DNA of 64,000 nt, from assembly GCA_030035585.1 (NCBI GenBank), contig CM057462.1, positions 145,850,734 to 145,914,733 of the forward strand, given 5' to 3'. Each line of letters starts with the position of its first letter. The first letter of the stretch is position 1. This document shows positions 53,622 to 64,000 of the stretch, in pieces. The stretch comes from Dugong dugon. Its lineage: Eukaryota; Chordata; Mammalia; Sirenia; Dugongidae. Under the pieces are notes generated by a model that saw nothing but the letters and a program-made list of their open reading frames with translations, was not told the DNA's origin and searched no databases. Both the position numbers and the translations under genes were made by a program.

Positions 53622-56600
53622 ATGACACCAACAAACTCACATCTATCAATAATTACACTGAATGTAAATGGACTCAGTGCACCCATAAAGAGACGGAGAG
53701 TGACAGAATGGATAAGAAAACAGGAACCATCAATATGCTGTCTACAAGAGACACACCTTAGAAACAAAGATGTGAATTTATTAAAAGTCAAAGGTTGGAA
53801 AAAGTTATATCAAGCTAACAACTACCAAAAAAGAGCAGGAGTGGCAATTCTAATCTCAGATAAAATAGATTTTAAAACAAAATCTACCATAAAAGACAAA
53901 GAAGGACACTATATCATGATTAAGGGGACGATCCATCATGAAGACATAACCATAACAAACATCTACGCACCCAAGGACAGGGCTCCAAAATACGTAAAAC
54001 AAACTCTAACAACACTGAAAAGAGAAATTGACAGTTCCACAATAATAGTAGGAGACTTCAACACACCACTGTCAGTAAAGGACAGAACAACTAAGAAGAA
54101 ACTCAGCAAAGATACAGAGGACCTAAAGGGCACAATCAGCCAACTTGACCGCATAGACATATACAGAACACTTCATCCAACCGCTGCAAAGTAGACATTA
54201 TTTTCCAATGCACATGGAACGTTCTCCAGAATAGACCACATCTTAAGCCACAGAGCAATCCTCAACAAGATCCAAAACGTTGAGATAATTCACAGTATCT
54301 TCTCTGACCACAATGCCATCAAGGTAGAAATTAACACTAGAAAGAGCAAGGAAAAAAAGTCAACTACATGGAAACTTAATAATACCCTGCTTCCACATCA
54401 CTGGATAATAGAAGAAATCAGAGATGGAATCTAAAAATTCCTAGAATCAAATGAGAATGAAAACACATCACACCAAAACCTTTGGGACACAGCAAAGGCA
54501 GTCCTCAGAAGACAATTTATAGCAATAGATGCACATATAAAAAAGAAGAAAGGGACAAAATCAAAACATTAACTACAGAACACAAAGAAATAGAAAGAGA
54601 ACAGCAAAAAAAAAAAAAAAAAAAAAGCCCTCAAACCCCTGAAGAACGGAAATAGTAAAGATCAGAGCAGAAATAAATGAAATAGAGAACAGAAAAACAC
54701 TAGAAAGAATCAGCAAAACCAAAAGTTGGTTCTTTGAAAAAATCAACAAAATCGACAAACCACTGGCCAGACTGACAAAAGAAAAACAGGAGAGGACACA
54801 AATAACCCAAATCAGAAATGAAATGGGGGACATTACAACAGACCCAACTGAAATAAAAAGGATTATAACAGAATATTATGAAAAACTATACTCCAACAAC
54901 TTTGAAAACCTAGAGGAAATGGATAAATTTCTAGAAACACAAAGCCTACCCAAATTACAACAAAGTGATGTTGAAAATATGAACAGACCCATAACAAGAG
55001 AAGAGATTGAAAAGATAATAAAAAAACTCCCTACCAAAAAAAGCCCTGGCCCAGATGGAGAATTCTACAAAACATTTACAGAAGAGCTTGTACCAGTACT
55101 GCTCAAGCTATTTCAGAGCATAGAAGAGGAAGCAACACTTCCAAATTCATTCTATGAAGCCAGCATAACACTGACACCATAACCAGGCAAAGATGTCACA
55201 AAAAAAGAAAATTACAGACCAATATCTCTCATGAATATAGATGCAAAAATTCTGAACAAAATTCTATCCAATAGAATTCAACATCTTATCAAAAAAATAA
55301 TACACCACAACCAAGTAGGATTCATACCAGGTATGCAAGGATTTTTCAACATTAGAAAATCAATCAACGTAATCCAACACATAAATAAAAGGAAAGGAAA
55401 GAATCACATGATCATCTCAATTGACACAGAAAAGGCGTTTGACAAAGTCCAATACCCATTCCTGATAAAAACTCTCAGTTAAATTGGTATAGAAGGGAAA
55501 TTCCTCAACATAATAAAGGGCGTCTATGCAAAACCAATGGCCAACATCATTCTTAATGGAGAGAGGCTGAAAACATTCCCCTTGAAAACAGGAACCGGAC
55601 AAGGATGCCCTTCATCACCACTCCTATTTAACATTGTGCTGGAAGTTCTAGCTAGAGCAATAAGGCAAGAAAAAGAAATAAAGGGCATCCAAATTGCTAA
55701 TGAAGAAGTTAAACTGTCCCTGTTTGCAGATGATATGATACTATACACAGAAAACCCTAAAGACTCCATGAGAAAACTACTGGAACTAATAGAAAGATTC
55801 AGCAGAGTAGCAGGATACAAGATAAACATTCAAAAATCAGTTGGATTCCTATACACCAATAAGGAGAATTATGAAAAGGAAATCAGGAAGACAATACCAT
55901 TTTCAATAGCCTCTAAAAAGATAAAATACTTAGGAATAAATATGACCAGGGATGTAAAAGACCTATACAAAGAAGACTACAAAACACTACTGTAAGAAAC
56001 CCAAAGGGATCTACATAAATGGAAAAACATACCATGCTCATGGATAGGCAGACTCAACATTGTGAAAGTGACAATTCTACCCAAAGCAATTTACAAATAC
56101 AATGCAATCCCAATCCAAATACCAACAACATTCTTCAAAGAGATGGAAAAACTAATCATTAACTTTCTATGGAAAGGGAAGAAGCCCCGAATAAGTAAAG
56201 CACTACTGAAGAAGAAGATAAAGTTGGAGGACTCACACTACCTGACTTCAGAACCTACTATACTGCTACAGTAGTCAAAACAGCCTGGTACTAGTACAAC
56301 GACACATACATTGACCAATGAATTGAGAACCCAGACGTAAATGCATCCACCTACGGTCATCTGAATCTTCGACAAGGGCCCAAAGTCCATGAAATGGGGA
56401 AAAGACTGTCTTTTTAACAAATGGTGCTGGCAAAACTGGATATCCATCTGCAAACAATGAAACAGGACCCATACCTCACGCTGTATACAAAAACTACTTC
56501 AAAATGAATCAAAGACCTGAATATAGAGCCTAAAACTATAAAGTTCATAGAAGAAAATATAGGACCAACACTTCAGGCCTTAATAAATGGCATTAACAGG

Positions 56601-57439
56601 ATACGAACCATAATCATCAACGCACAAAACCCAACAGATAAGCTAGATAAGTGGGATCTTCTAAAAATCAAACACCTAAGCTCCTCAAAAGACTTCACCA
56701 AAAGAGTAAAAAGAGAACCTACAGACTGGGAAAAAATTTTTGGACAACACAAGTCAGACAAAGGTCTAGTCTCCATAATCTACAGGAAAATCCAACACCT
56801 CTACAACAAAAAGACAAATAATCCAATTAAACAATGGCAAAGGAAATGAACAGACACTTCACCAAAGAAGACATTCAAATGGCCAACAGACACATGAGGA
56901 AATGCTCGTGATCACTAGCCATTAGAGAAATGCAAATTAAAACCACAATGAGATACCATCTCACCCTGGCATTACTGGCATGAATCAAAAACACTGGAAA
57001 TAGCAAATGTTGGAGGGGCTGCGGGGAGACTGGAACACTTATGCACTGCTGGTGGGAATGCAAAATGATACATCCATTTTGGAAAATGATATGGCGCTTC
57101 CTCAGAAAGCTAGAAATAGACATACCATTCGATCCAGCAATCCCACTCCTAGGAATATATCCTAGAGAAGTAAGAGTTGTCACTCGAATAGACATATGCA
57201 CACCTATGTCCATGGCAGCAGTGTTCACAATAGCAAAACGATGGAAACAACCTAGATGCCCATCAACAGATGAATGGATAAACAAACTATGGTACATACA
57301 CACAATGGAGTACTATGCAACGAGAAAGAACAATGAATCTGTGAAGCATCGCATAACATGGATGAAACTGGAGGACATTATGCTGAGTGAAATAAGTCAA
57401 TCACAAAAGGACAAATATTGTATGAGACCTCTATTGTGA
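53622..57439 (+). pseudogene. L1 ORF2 protein of copy 2, broken
   Basis: ATG 53622 begins MTPTNSHLSIITLNVNGLS, the expected endonuclease start, open to a TAG at 54192-54194 (207 codons in the longer frame). It includes QETH, GDFNT (catalytic Asp at 54054) and later SDHNA in another frame. The RT part is readable in 54823-55182, 55231-55482 and 55537-55995, with the FADD box at 55723-55734. The Cys-rich end is at 57010-57070, and the C-terminus ends at TGA 57437-57439. A pure A-run of over 20 bases at 54605-54627 lies inside the coding region between endonuclease and RT. Confidence 0.9.
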
Positions 57440-58646
57440 AAACCCATGAAACAGTTCATACACAAAATGTAACAATCTTTGTTGGTTACCAGGGATGGGA
57501 GTGGGGGGGGGGGATATTAAATAGACAATAGATAAGTGGTATCTTGGGTGAAGGGTGAGACAGTACACAATACAGGGGAAACTAGCACAACTTGTACAAG
57601 GAAAGGTCATGGAAGCCCCATAGACACATCCAAACTCCTTGAGGGACTGAATTGCTGGGCGGAGGGCTGTAGGGACCATGGTCTCGGGGAAGATCTAGCT
57701 CAACTGGCATGACACAGCTTATAAAGACAATGCTCTACATTCTGCCTTGGTGAGTAGTGTCTGGGGTCTTAAAAGCCTGTGAGTAGCCGTCTAAAATACT
57801 CCACTGGTATCATCCCTTGGGGAGCAAGGGAGAATGGAGAGAACAGGATACAAGGAAAAGATTAGTCCGAAGGACTAATTGTCCACAGCTACCAAGGCCT
57901 CCACCAGACTGAGTCCAGTACAGCTAGATGGTGCCTGGCTAACAGCACTGACTACTCTGACCAGGATCACAACAGTGTTCTGGACAGAGCTGGAGAAGGA
58001 TGTAGAGCATAATTCTAACCCACAGTAAAAAGACCAGATTTACTGGCCTAAAGGAGACTGGAGAAACCCCGAGAGTATGGCCCCCAGACACCCTTTTAGG
58101 TCAGTGGTGAAATTACTTCTGAGGTTCACTGTTCAGCCTGGGAGGGGACAGCCCCCTAAAACCAAATGAGACTAAGGAAGTGCAGGGGTCCAGTGACAAG
58201 GGCCAGAAGGCAGAAGGGGACAAGGAAGCTGGTGATAGGGAACCCAAGTTTGAATAAGGATATTGTTAATGTGTTGTGAGATTGTTAACCATTGTCATAG
58301 GGCAACATTTGTAGTAACTGTTAAATGAGAAACTATTTTATTCTGTAAGCCTTCATCTTAAGTGAGAATAACAGCACAATTCGAAGAGCGTAGTCAGTGT
58401 CACTGAACTGTGCATGTAGAAATTTTTGAAATGGTGTATCTTTGGCTATGTGTTTTTTCACCAAAAAAAAAAAAAAAAAGAGGTTGAGAAGTTAGAGGGC
58501 TGATATGTTGTGGGGTTGTTAACCAATGTTATAAAACAACATGTGTACTTCTGTTTCATGAGAAACTATTTGTTCTGTAAGCCTTCACCTGAAATACAAT
58601 AAAAAATAAAAATAAAATTAAAAACAACAACAACAACAACAAAAAT
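57440..58646 (+). other. L1 copy 2 3'UTR with two terminal modules
   Basis: A quadruplex-type G tract at 57492-57513, module A at 58264-58370, an A-run (58462-58479) resembling an internal poly(A) tail after TTTTTTCACC, then module B at 58502-58605 and the final A-rich tail. Modules A and B share GTTAACCA, CATTTGT/CATGTGT, TGAGAAACTATTT and CTGTAAGCCTTCA in order. Confidence 0.8.
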
Positions 58647-58655
58647 CTCTGTGTA
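58647..58655 (+). repeat. Right target-site duplication of L1 copy 2
   Basis: CTCTGTGTA, identical to 50234-50242, immediately after the A/AAC-rich tail. Confidence 0.85.
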
Positions 58656-58769
58656 TATCTTTCTTTGGTTCTATTTTTGCATTCAGGTTAGTTTGCAACT
58701 TTACCAATATGGAATGACATTAAGACATTGTTTACTGAACTTTTCTATAAGTTCCTGACTTCACAGCTG

Positions 58770-58882
58770 CACTATGAGCAAGTCAAGGACAGAAAATAGT
58801 TTCTTATTTATGGTTTTATCCTTAGTAACTAGCACAGTGCTTGCCACATTATACATATCGAATATTTGCTTGATGAAATTAA
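58770..58882 (+). mobile_element. L2 3' end relic
   Basis: CAAGTCAAGGACAGAAAATAG, CTAGCACAGTGCTTGCCAC and CGAATATTTGCTTGATG fit the L2 3' terminus (CTAGCACAGTGCCTGGCAC...ATAAATATTTG). Confidence 0.7.
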
Positions 58883-59201
58883 ATGACAATTCTGGACCAC
58901 GTTAACTTTATGTGAACGAGAAATTCATAATTTTACTTTAACAGTAATTTTCTTCTTATTTTATTTCTGATTTTCCAACAAGTCAGTTGAGAAGGTCATC
59001 AAAGAAGATTTAAGATGCAGTATAATTCCAGAAATTTGTTTCCTTTGTTAGTGAGTACAATTCTGGTCTGATTTTCTATTTCTAGCTCTAGATCTTTAAT
59101 CTTAAAAATACATACTTAAAGAAAATTAAGCTGAAAGTAGATAATGAAAGATCATTAATTATTCTGAACTAAAATGGGCTTTGTTCATTGTTGGATGTGA
59201 C

Positions 59202-59401
59202 CCAAACAAAAAACAGTTGCCATTAAGTTGACTCTGATTCATGGCAATCCCGTATGTGTCAGAATAGAACTGTGTACAATAGGGTTTTCAGTGGCTGATT
59301 TCTTGGAAGACTTTCTTCAAGGGCATCTCTGGATGGACTCAAACCACCAACCATTTGGTTAGCAGCCAAGTGCCTTAACCCTTTGAACTACCTAGGGATT
59401 C
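59202..59401 (-). mobile_element. AfroSINE (long subtype), old
   Basis: CAAAAAACAGTTGCCATTAAG through GACTCAAACCACC and CTTAACCCTTTGAACTACC. GTTGGATGTGAC (59190-59201) and GTTGGCCATGAC (59402-59413) are probable diverged target duplications. Confidence 0.88.
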
Positions 59402-59413
59402 GTTGGCCATGAC

Positions 59414-61000
59414 ACTAGTATATAAATCAGAAATGTTTTGGGTTTGATTTGGTTTAGTTCGGTTGAAAAAAAAAGTCAAGATTAGTACCAGAGATTTTGC
59501 CAGAATCAAGTGAATTATCTACTCTGTATGCTCTTTCTGCCTACATCCCACCAATTCTATGATGATGATTAATCCTCTCATGAGAGCAATAAAAAAGAAG
59601 GAAAAATATTTAGATTAAATTATTGGCAGCATCATATATCCTGGAGAGAATACGTTTCTCCCCATTTTCTTCTCCTCTACTAATAATCCACTAAACATCC
59701 TATTGCCTCATTCAGGCTAAGGATCAACAGCTTAACTTCTGAGTCACCTTTGCACGCTTCTTTTTATTCCCTGAAAATCTCATCCTTGAAAAACATTACA
59801 AGGTAGAGGTATATGCAAAAATCAACAGCCTTTGGTCGCATTTTTTTGAGATTTTCTTCTTCCAATACACTCTGCAGAACACAGCCCACTGCTTAGTCGC
59901 TACTAGAAAATGGCATCTCTCTCTTTGAATGGTGGTATACTGTACTGCCTTTCCTTAATGGGTTTTTGTTTTCCACATGTCTCACACAGCTATTTCTGAG
60001 TTTCACTGTAGTGAATGAAAGATTTTATAGTCTCTGGCCTTTTATCAGGAGCTTTCATTTTGTATATGAACAAAAAAAGTCACCTTCATCCATACAGAAG
60101 TCATGAACCTCCTAACACTACCGGTGTAATACATTGCCTGCTGGCTACAGACTTTACTTTTTAAAAACTCCATTCCTACTATCAGATAGACTACAAATTG
60201 ATCCCTGATAAAACAGCAACTGAAATCTTTTTATTTGGATCTGGAGCCTCATGCATCACCTGCTAGCAACTTAAAGTTTTTAAATTATTTTGTATGATAG
60301 TTTTTAGGAATATTCTATTTATGACACACTGCTTTCACTTCAATGTGGTTTTGTGGGTGGGTGCATCGTAGTAGGAGCTGAAGCAGAAAAGGAAGTTCAC
60401 TAAATAATCATTTTACACTTTATATGTACCTAATAAAAGCACTGAGAGATTTAAAATATTCCAGGGAGGCCATATTCATACAGGCAGGTTGAAATATGAT
60501 TTGAGCAATTATAAATATGTATTTATCAAACAGAGACTACCAATCTATATATTTCAGAGGAAAATATATTGTTTAAATTTGGACTTCACTTCTCATTTGT
60601 TATTATAGACAAAGTTCAAATATTTAATTTCTATTGGAAACTTAAGACCATTTACTTTGTCTCTACTATATTCTGCTTTTAAAAAAATCTAGTTTATAGT
60701 AAACCTTAAGTGAAAATTAGACTGTAAATGTGTTTAATAATGAAATACTTAAACTAAGCAAGTTGTTAGACTAGATTTTCCTTTGTTAATTGCACAACAT
60801 AAGAACATGATATTGATTAACCTACATTTAAATTCTTATATTTAGTTTGTCTTTTCTTTCTCACCAATAAAGTTAATATATATTATAGAATTGCTGGTAA
60901 GGTGGTACACTGAATGTTTTGTTAGTGTTATTAGCACAAACTTGATATTTAAAGCTGCCAGAACCTCTAGCTCTAATAACAGAGACGTAAGCCTCCTTGT
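59414..61000. other. Unassigned intergenic sequence
   Basis: About 1.6 kb, AT-rich, without recognised repeats or coding signals. Runs of old repeats may exist below eye detection. The largest repeat-free stretches of the window are here and at 30936-34414. Confidence 0.45.
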
Positions 61001-61022
61001 TACTACTTTTTTTGTTTGTTTG

Positions 61023-61108
61023 TTTTGGAAAGAATCTCTCATGAGACTGCTTTTATTTAACAGCTACGATGATATCAAATGAGGCCATATGAGAGATTCT
61101 TTCCAAAA
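61023..61108. repeat. Inverted repeat, 20-base perfect arms
   Basis: Arms 61023-61042 (TTTTGGAAAGAATCTCTCAT) and 61089-61108 are exact complements around a 46-base loop. Flanking TTTG and GAAA runs extend the symmetry imperfectly to about 38 bases per arm. It lies just before the RTE 5' end. Confidence 0.92.
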
Positions 61109-61555
61109 TGAAAGAAAGAAAGAAAACATATAACAGCTATGTGATACCCCACCAGGCATCTGTCAGACTGTCAATACTGTGGTGGCTTGCGTGTTGCTGT
61201 GATGTTGGAAGCTATGTCACCAGTATTTCAAATACCAGCAGGGTCAGCCATGGTGGACAGGTTTCAGCAGAGCTTCCACACTAAGAAAGACTAGAAAGAA
61301 GGGCCTAAAGTCCACTTCTGAAAAAATTGGTCAGTGAAAACCTTATGAATAGCAGCACAACATTGTCTGATATAGGGCTGGAGAATGAGCCCTTTAGGTT
61401 GGAAGACATCAAAAATACGACTAGGGAAGAGCTGTCTCCTCAAAGTAGGGTCGACCTTAATGACATGGATGGAGTCAAGCTGTTGGGACCTTCATTTTGT
61501 TGATGTGGCATGACTCAAAATAAGAAGAAACAGCTGCAAGCGTCCATTAATAACA

Positions 61556-62280
61556 GGAACATGGAATATACAAAGTATGAACCAAAGAAAATTGGAAGTC
61601 ATCAAAAATGAAATGGAGCACATAAAGATCGATATCCTAGGCATTAGTGAGCTTAAATGGACTGGTATTGACCATTTTGAATTAAAAAATCCTATGATCT
61701 ACTACGCCAGGAATTACAAATAAAAGAAGAATGGTGTTGTGTTCAGTGTCAAAAAGAACATTTCAAAGTCTATCCCTAAGTGCAGCTCTGTCAGTGGTAG
61801 GATAATATCCATACACCTACAAGGAAGACTAGTTACTACAGCTATTATTCAAATTACACACCAATCAGTAAAGCCAAAGATGAAGAAACTGAAGATTTTC
61901 ATCAACTTCTTAAGTCTGAAATTGATCAAACATGCAATCAAGACACATTGATAATTACTGGTGATTGGAATGCAATAGTTGGAAACAAAGAAGAAGGATC
62001 TGTACTTGGAAAATATGGCCTTGGTGATAGAAACAATGTTGGAGATCACACGAGAAAATTTTGTAAAAGCAATGGTTTATTCATTGCAAATACCTTTATT
62101 CAACAATGTATACAGTGACTACACATGTGGTCCTCACAGGATTGAAAACACAGCAATCAAATTGACTACATTTGTGGAAAGATACAATGGAAAAGCTAAA
62201 TATCATCAGGCAGAACAAGGCCAGGGGCCAACTGTGGAACAGACCATCAATTTCTTATATGCAAGTTCAAGTTGAAACTG
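61556..62280 (+). pseudogene. RTE endonuclease relic
   Basis: An AP-type endonuclease makes the target nick. The frame reads through a block around DILGISELKWTG (near 61630-61665; Glu of the catalytic set), ITGDWNAIVGN near 61955-61985 (Asp and Asn), and a block near 62125-62200 (GPHRIEN, IKLTTFVER) where the RIDYI-type Asp region is altered. A TAA near 61721 and later shifts break it. Confidence 0.75.
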
Positions 62281-62859
62281 AAGAAAAGTAAAATAAGTTC
62301 ACAAGAACCAAATTACAACCTTGAGTATATCCCATCTGATTTTGAAGACCATCTTAAGAATAGATTTGAAGCAAATAATGACCAAAGACCAAGGACATCA
62401 TACATGAAGAAAGCAAAAGATCACTAAAAAGACAGGAAAGAAAGAAAAGACCAAAATAGGTGTCAGAAGAGACCCTGAAACTTGATCTTGAAAGTAGAAT
62501 AGCTAAAGCGAATGGAAGAAATGATGAAGTAAAAGAGTGGAACAGAAGATTTCAAAGGGCAGCTCAAGAAGACGAAGTATTCTAATGAAATGTGCAAAGA
62601 CCTGGAATTAGAAAACCAAAGGGAAGAACAAGCTTGGCATTTCTCAAGCTGAAAGAACTGAAGAAAAAATTCAAGTCTCAAGCTGCAACTTTGAAGAATT
62701 CTATGGGCAAAATATTGAATGACTCAGAAAATATCAAAAGAAGATGGAAGGAATACACAGAGTCACTATACCAAAAATAAGTAGTCAAGGTTCAACCATT
62801 TTAAGAGGTGTACATGATCAACAACCAATGGTATTGAAAGAAAAGTTGTAGCTGCACTG

Positions 62860-63990
62860 AAGGCATTGGGGAAAAATAAAGCTCCAGGAATTGATGGAAC
62901 ACTAATTGAGATGCTTCAACAAATGGATGCAAAGCTGAAGCTGCTCACTCGTCTTTGACAAGAAATTTAGAAGATAGCTACCTGGCCAACCAACTTGAAG
63001 AGATCCATATTTGTGTTCATTCCCAAGAAAGGTGATCCAATAGAATGCAGAAATTATCAAACAATATTGTTAGTATTATGCACAAGTAAAATTTTACTGA
63101 AGATAATTCAAAAGTGGTTGCAGCAGTACATTGACAAGGAACTGCCAGAAATTCAAACTGGATTCAGAAGAGGACATGAAAAGAGGAATATCATTGCTGA
63201 TATCAGATGAATCCTGGCTGAAAGCAGAGAATACCAGAAAGATATTTATCTGTGTTATAATCTCTATGCAAAGATCCACTGTGTGGATCTTAACAAATTA
63301 TAGATAACATTGTGAAGAATGGCAATTCCAGAACAATTAATTAACAGGTACTTATGAGGAAACTGTACATAAATCAAGAGGTAGTAATTCGAACAGAACA
63401 AGGGGACACTGTGTGGTTTAAAATCAAGAAGCGTGTGTGTCAGGGTTGTATCCTTTTACCACATTTATTCAATCTGTATACTGAGCAAGTAATCTGAGAA
63501 GCTGTACTATATGAAGAATATGGCATCAACATTAGTGGAAAACTCATTAACAACCTTTGATATACAGATGACACAACCTTGCTTGCTGAAAGCGAAGAGG
63601 ACTTGAAGCACTTACCCATGAGGATTAAAGACTATATAGCCTTCTGTATGGATTTACACCTCAACATAAGGAAAACAAAAATCCTCACAACTAGACCAAT
63701 AAACAACATCATGATAAACAGAGAAAATATTGACGTTGTCAAGGACTTCATTTTACTTGGATCCACAATCAACACTCATGGAAGCAGCAGACAAGAAATC
63801 AAATGACATATTACATTGGGCAAATCTGCTGCAAAGGACATCATTAAAGTGTTAAAAAGCAAAGATGTCACTTTGAGGACTAAGGTGAGCCTGACCCAAT
63901 CCATGGTATTTTCAATCGCCTCATATGCATGTGAAAGCTGTACAATGAATAAGAAAGACTGAAGAAGAATTGATGTCTTTGAATTATGGT
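62860..63990 (+). pseudogene. RTE reverse transcriptase relic, catalytic box altered
   Basis: KAPGIDGTLIEM near 62880 starts the RT, and IPKKGDPIECRNYQTI follows near 63022. FRRGHEKRNIIADIR lies near 63165-63209. The catalytic box reads YTDD (63561-63572) instead of YADD and follows an in-frame TGA. The thumb (AESEEDLKHLPMRIKDY, then LGSTINTHGSSRQEI) is in 63579-63806. Compared with 36936-37790, which keeps YADD, this copy is more decayed at the active site. Confidence 0.8.
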
Positions 63991-64000
63991 GTTGTTAAAG

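Larger units (their letters stand above)
50243..58646 (+). mobile_element. L1 copy 2: full-length LINE-1 with long 5'UTR
   Basis: Complete layout: a 5'UTR of about 1.97 kb, ORF1 (52217-53197), a spacer, ORF2 (53622-57439), a 3'UTR and an A-rich tail with AAC repeats. It spans 8.4 kb between CTCTGTGTA duplications and is of the same subfamily as L1 copy 1. It keeps a 1.2-kb 5'UTR part that copy 1 lacks, including two tandem monomers of about 282 bases. Both ORFs are broken by stops and frameshifts. Confidence 0.93.
61150..64000 (+). mobile_element. RTE LINE, long copy with 5'UTR, cut by window end
   Basis: Begins in a leader (GTCAGACTGTCAATACTGTGG, ATACCAGCAGGGTCAGCCATGG) that precedes the coding region. 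It covers endonuclease, linker and most of RT, ending at the window edge before the 3' tail. It matches 36581-39150 and the small fragments at 22487, 35396 and 40417. It is the only copy here with the 5' region. Coding sequence is interrupted by many stops. Confidence 0.88.

Overview
The window is mammalian nuclear DNA from a gene desert. It is AT-rich and CpG-poor, with no recognisable host exon, tRNA, rRNA or CRISPR array. More than a dozen tRNA-derived SINEs of the AfroSINE type, with a tail resembling that of an RTE LINE (3' motif near GTTGTTGTTAGGTGCC and CGACTCATAG), point to an afrotherian. A paenungulate such as elephant is the best guess; this is inference from repeat types, not a database match.

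Layout. 1-6500: old L1 and L2 relics, AfroSINEs and an antisense 3' end of a younger L1. 6600-30360: scattered fragments of very old sense-strand L1s into which younger elements landed. These are L1 copy 1 (8802-15780, with target duplications), an AfroSINE (16272-16472), a class III ERVL-like provirus (ERV-1, 17841-24206, itself hit by an RTE) and a composite retroviral block on the minus strand (ERV-2, 26340-29923, flanked by AGTGG). 30360-34414: mostly low-repeat DNA with an ancient LTR-like repeat, a TA-flanked inverted-repeat transposon and a MIR. 34415-45058: ERV-3, whose left side is a tandem of three LTR pieces, with two RTE insertions and three AfroSINEs. 45059-50240: old L1, AfroSINE cluster, a Tigger-like transposon carrying two nested AfroSINEs, MIR and L2. 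50243-58646: L1 copy 2, a longer sister of copy 1 with tandem 5'UTR monomers. 58656-61140: mostly unassigned DNA. 61150-64000: a long sense-strand RTE LINE cut by the window end.

The elements form functional partners. RTE-type LINEs supply reverse transcriptase and the 3' tail that AfroSINEs share. L1 copies carry ORF1 (coiled coil plus RNA-binding domain) and ORF2 (endonuclease, reverse transcriptase, Cys-rich end). The ERVs show the ERVL order gag-pro-RT-RNaseH-integrase-dUTPase with no envelope gene seen. Every copy is broken by stops, frameshifts or deletions, so none looks autonomous.

The observations most worth a second look are: a 1.2-kb 5'UTR segment missing from L1 copy 1 with splice-like boundaries; two tandem 282-bp monomers in the 5'UTR of L1 copy 2; alternative modular 3' ends in this L1 lineage; the ERV-2 block flanked by two outward-facing LTR 3' ends; the triple LTR array; and several small inverted duplications typical of twin priming or template switching. 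I found no convincing new gene system.
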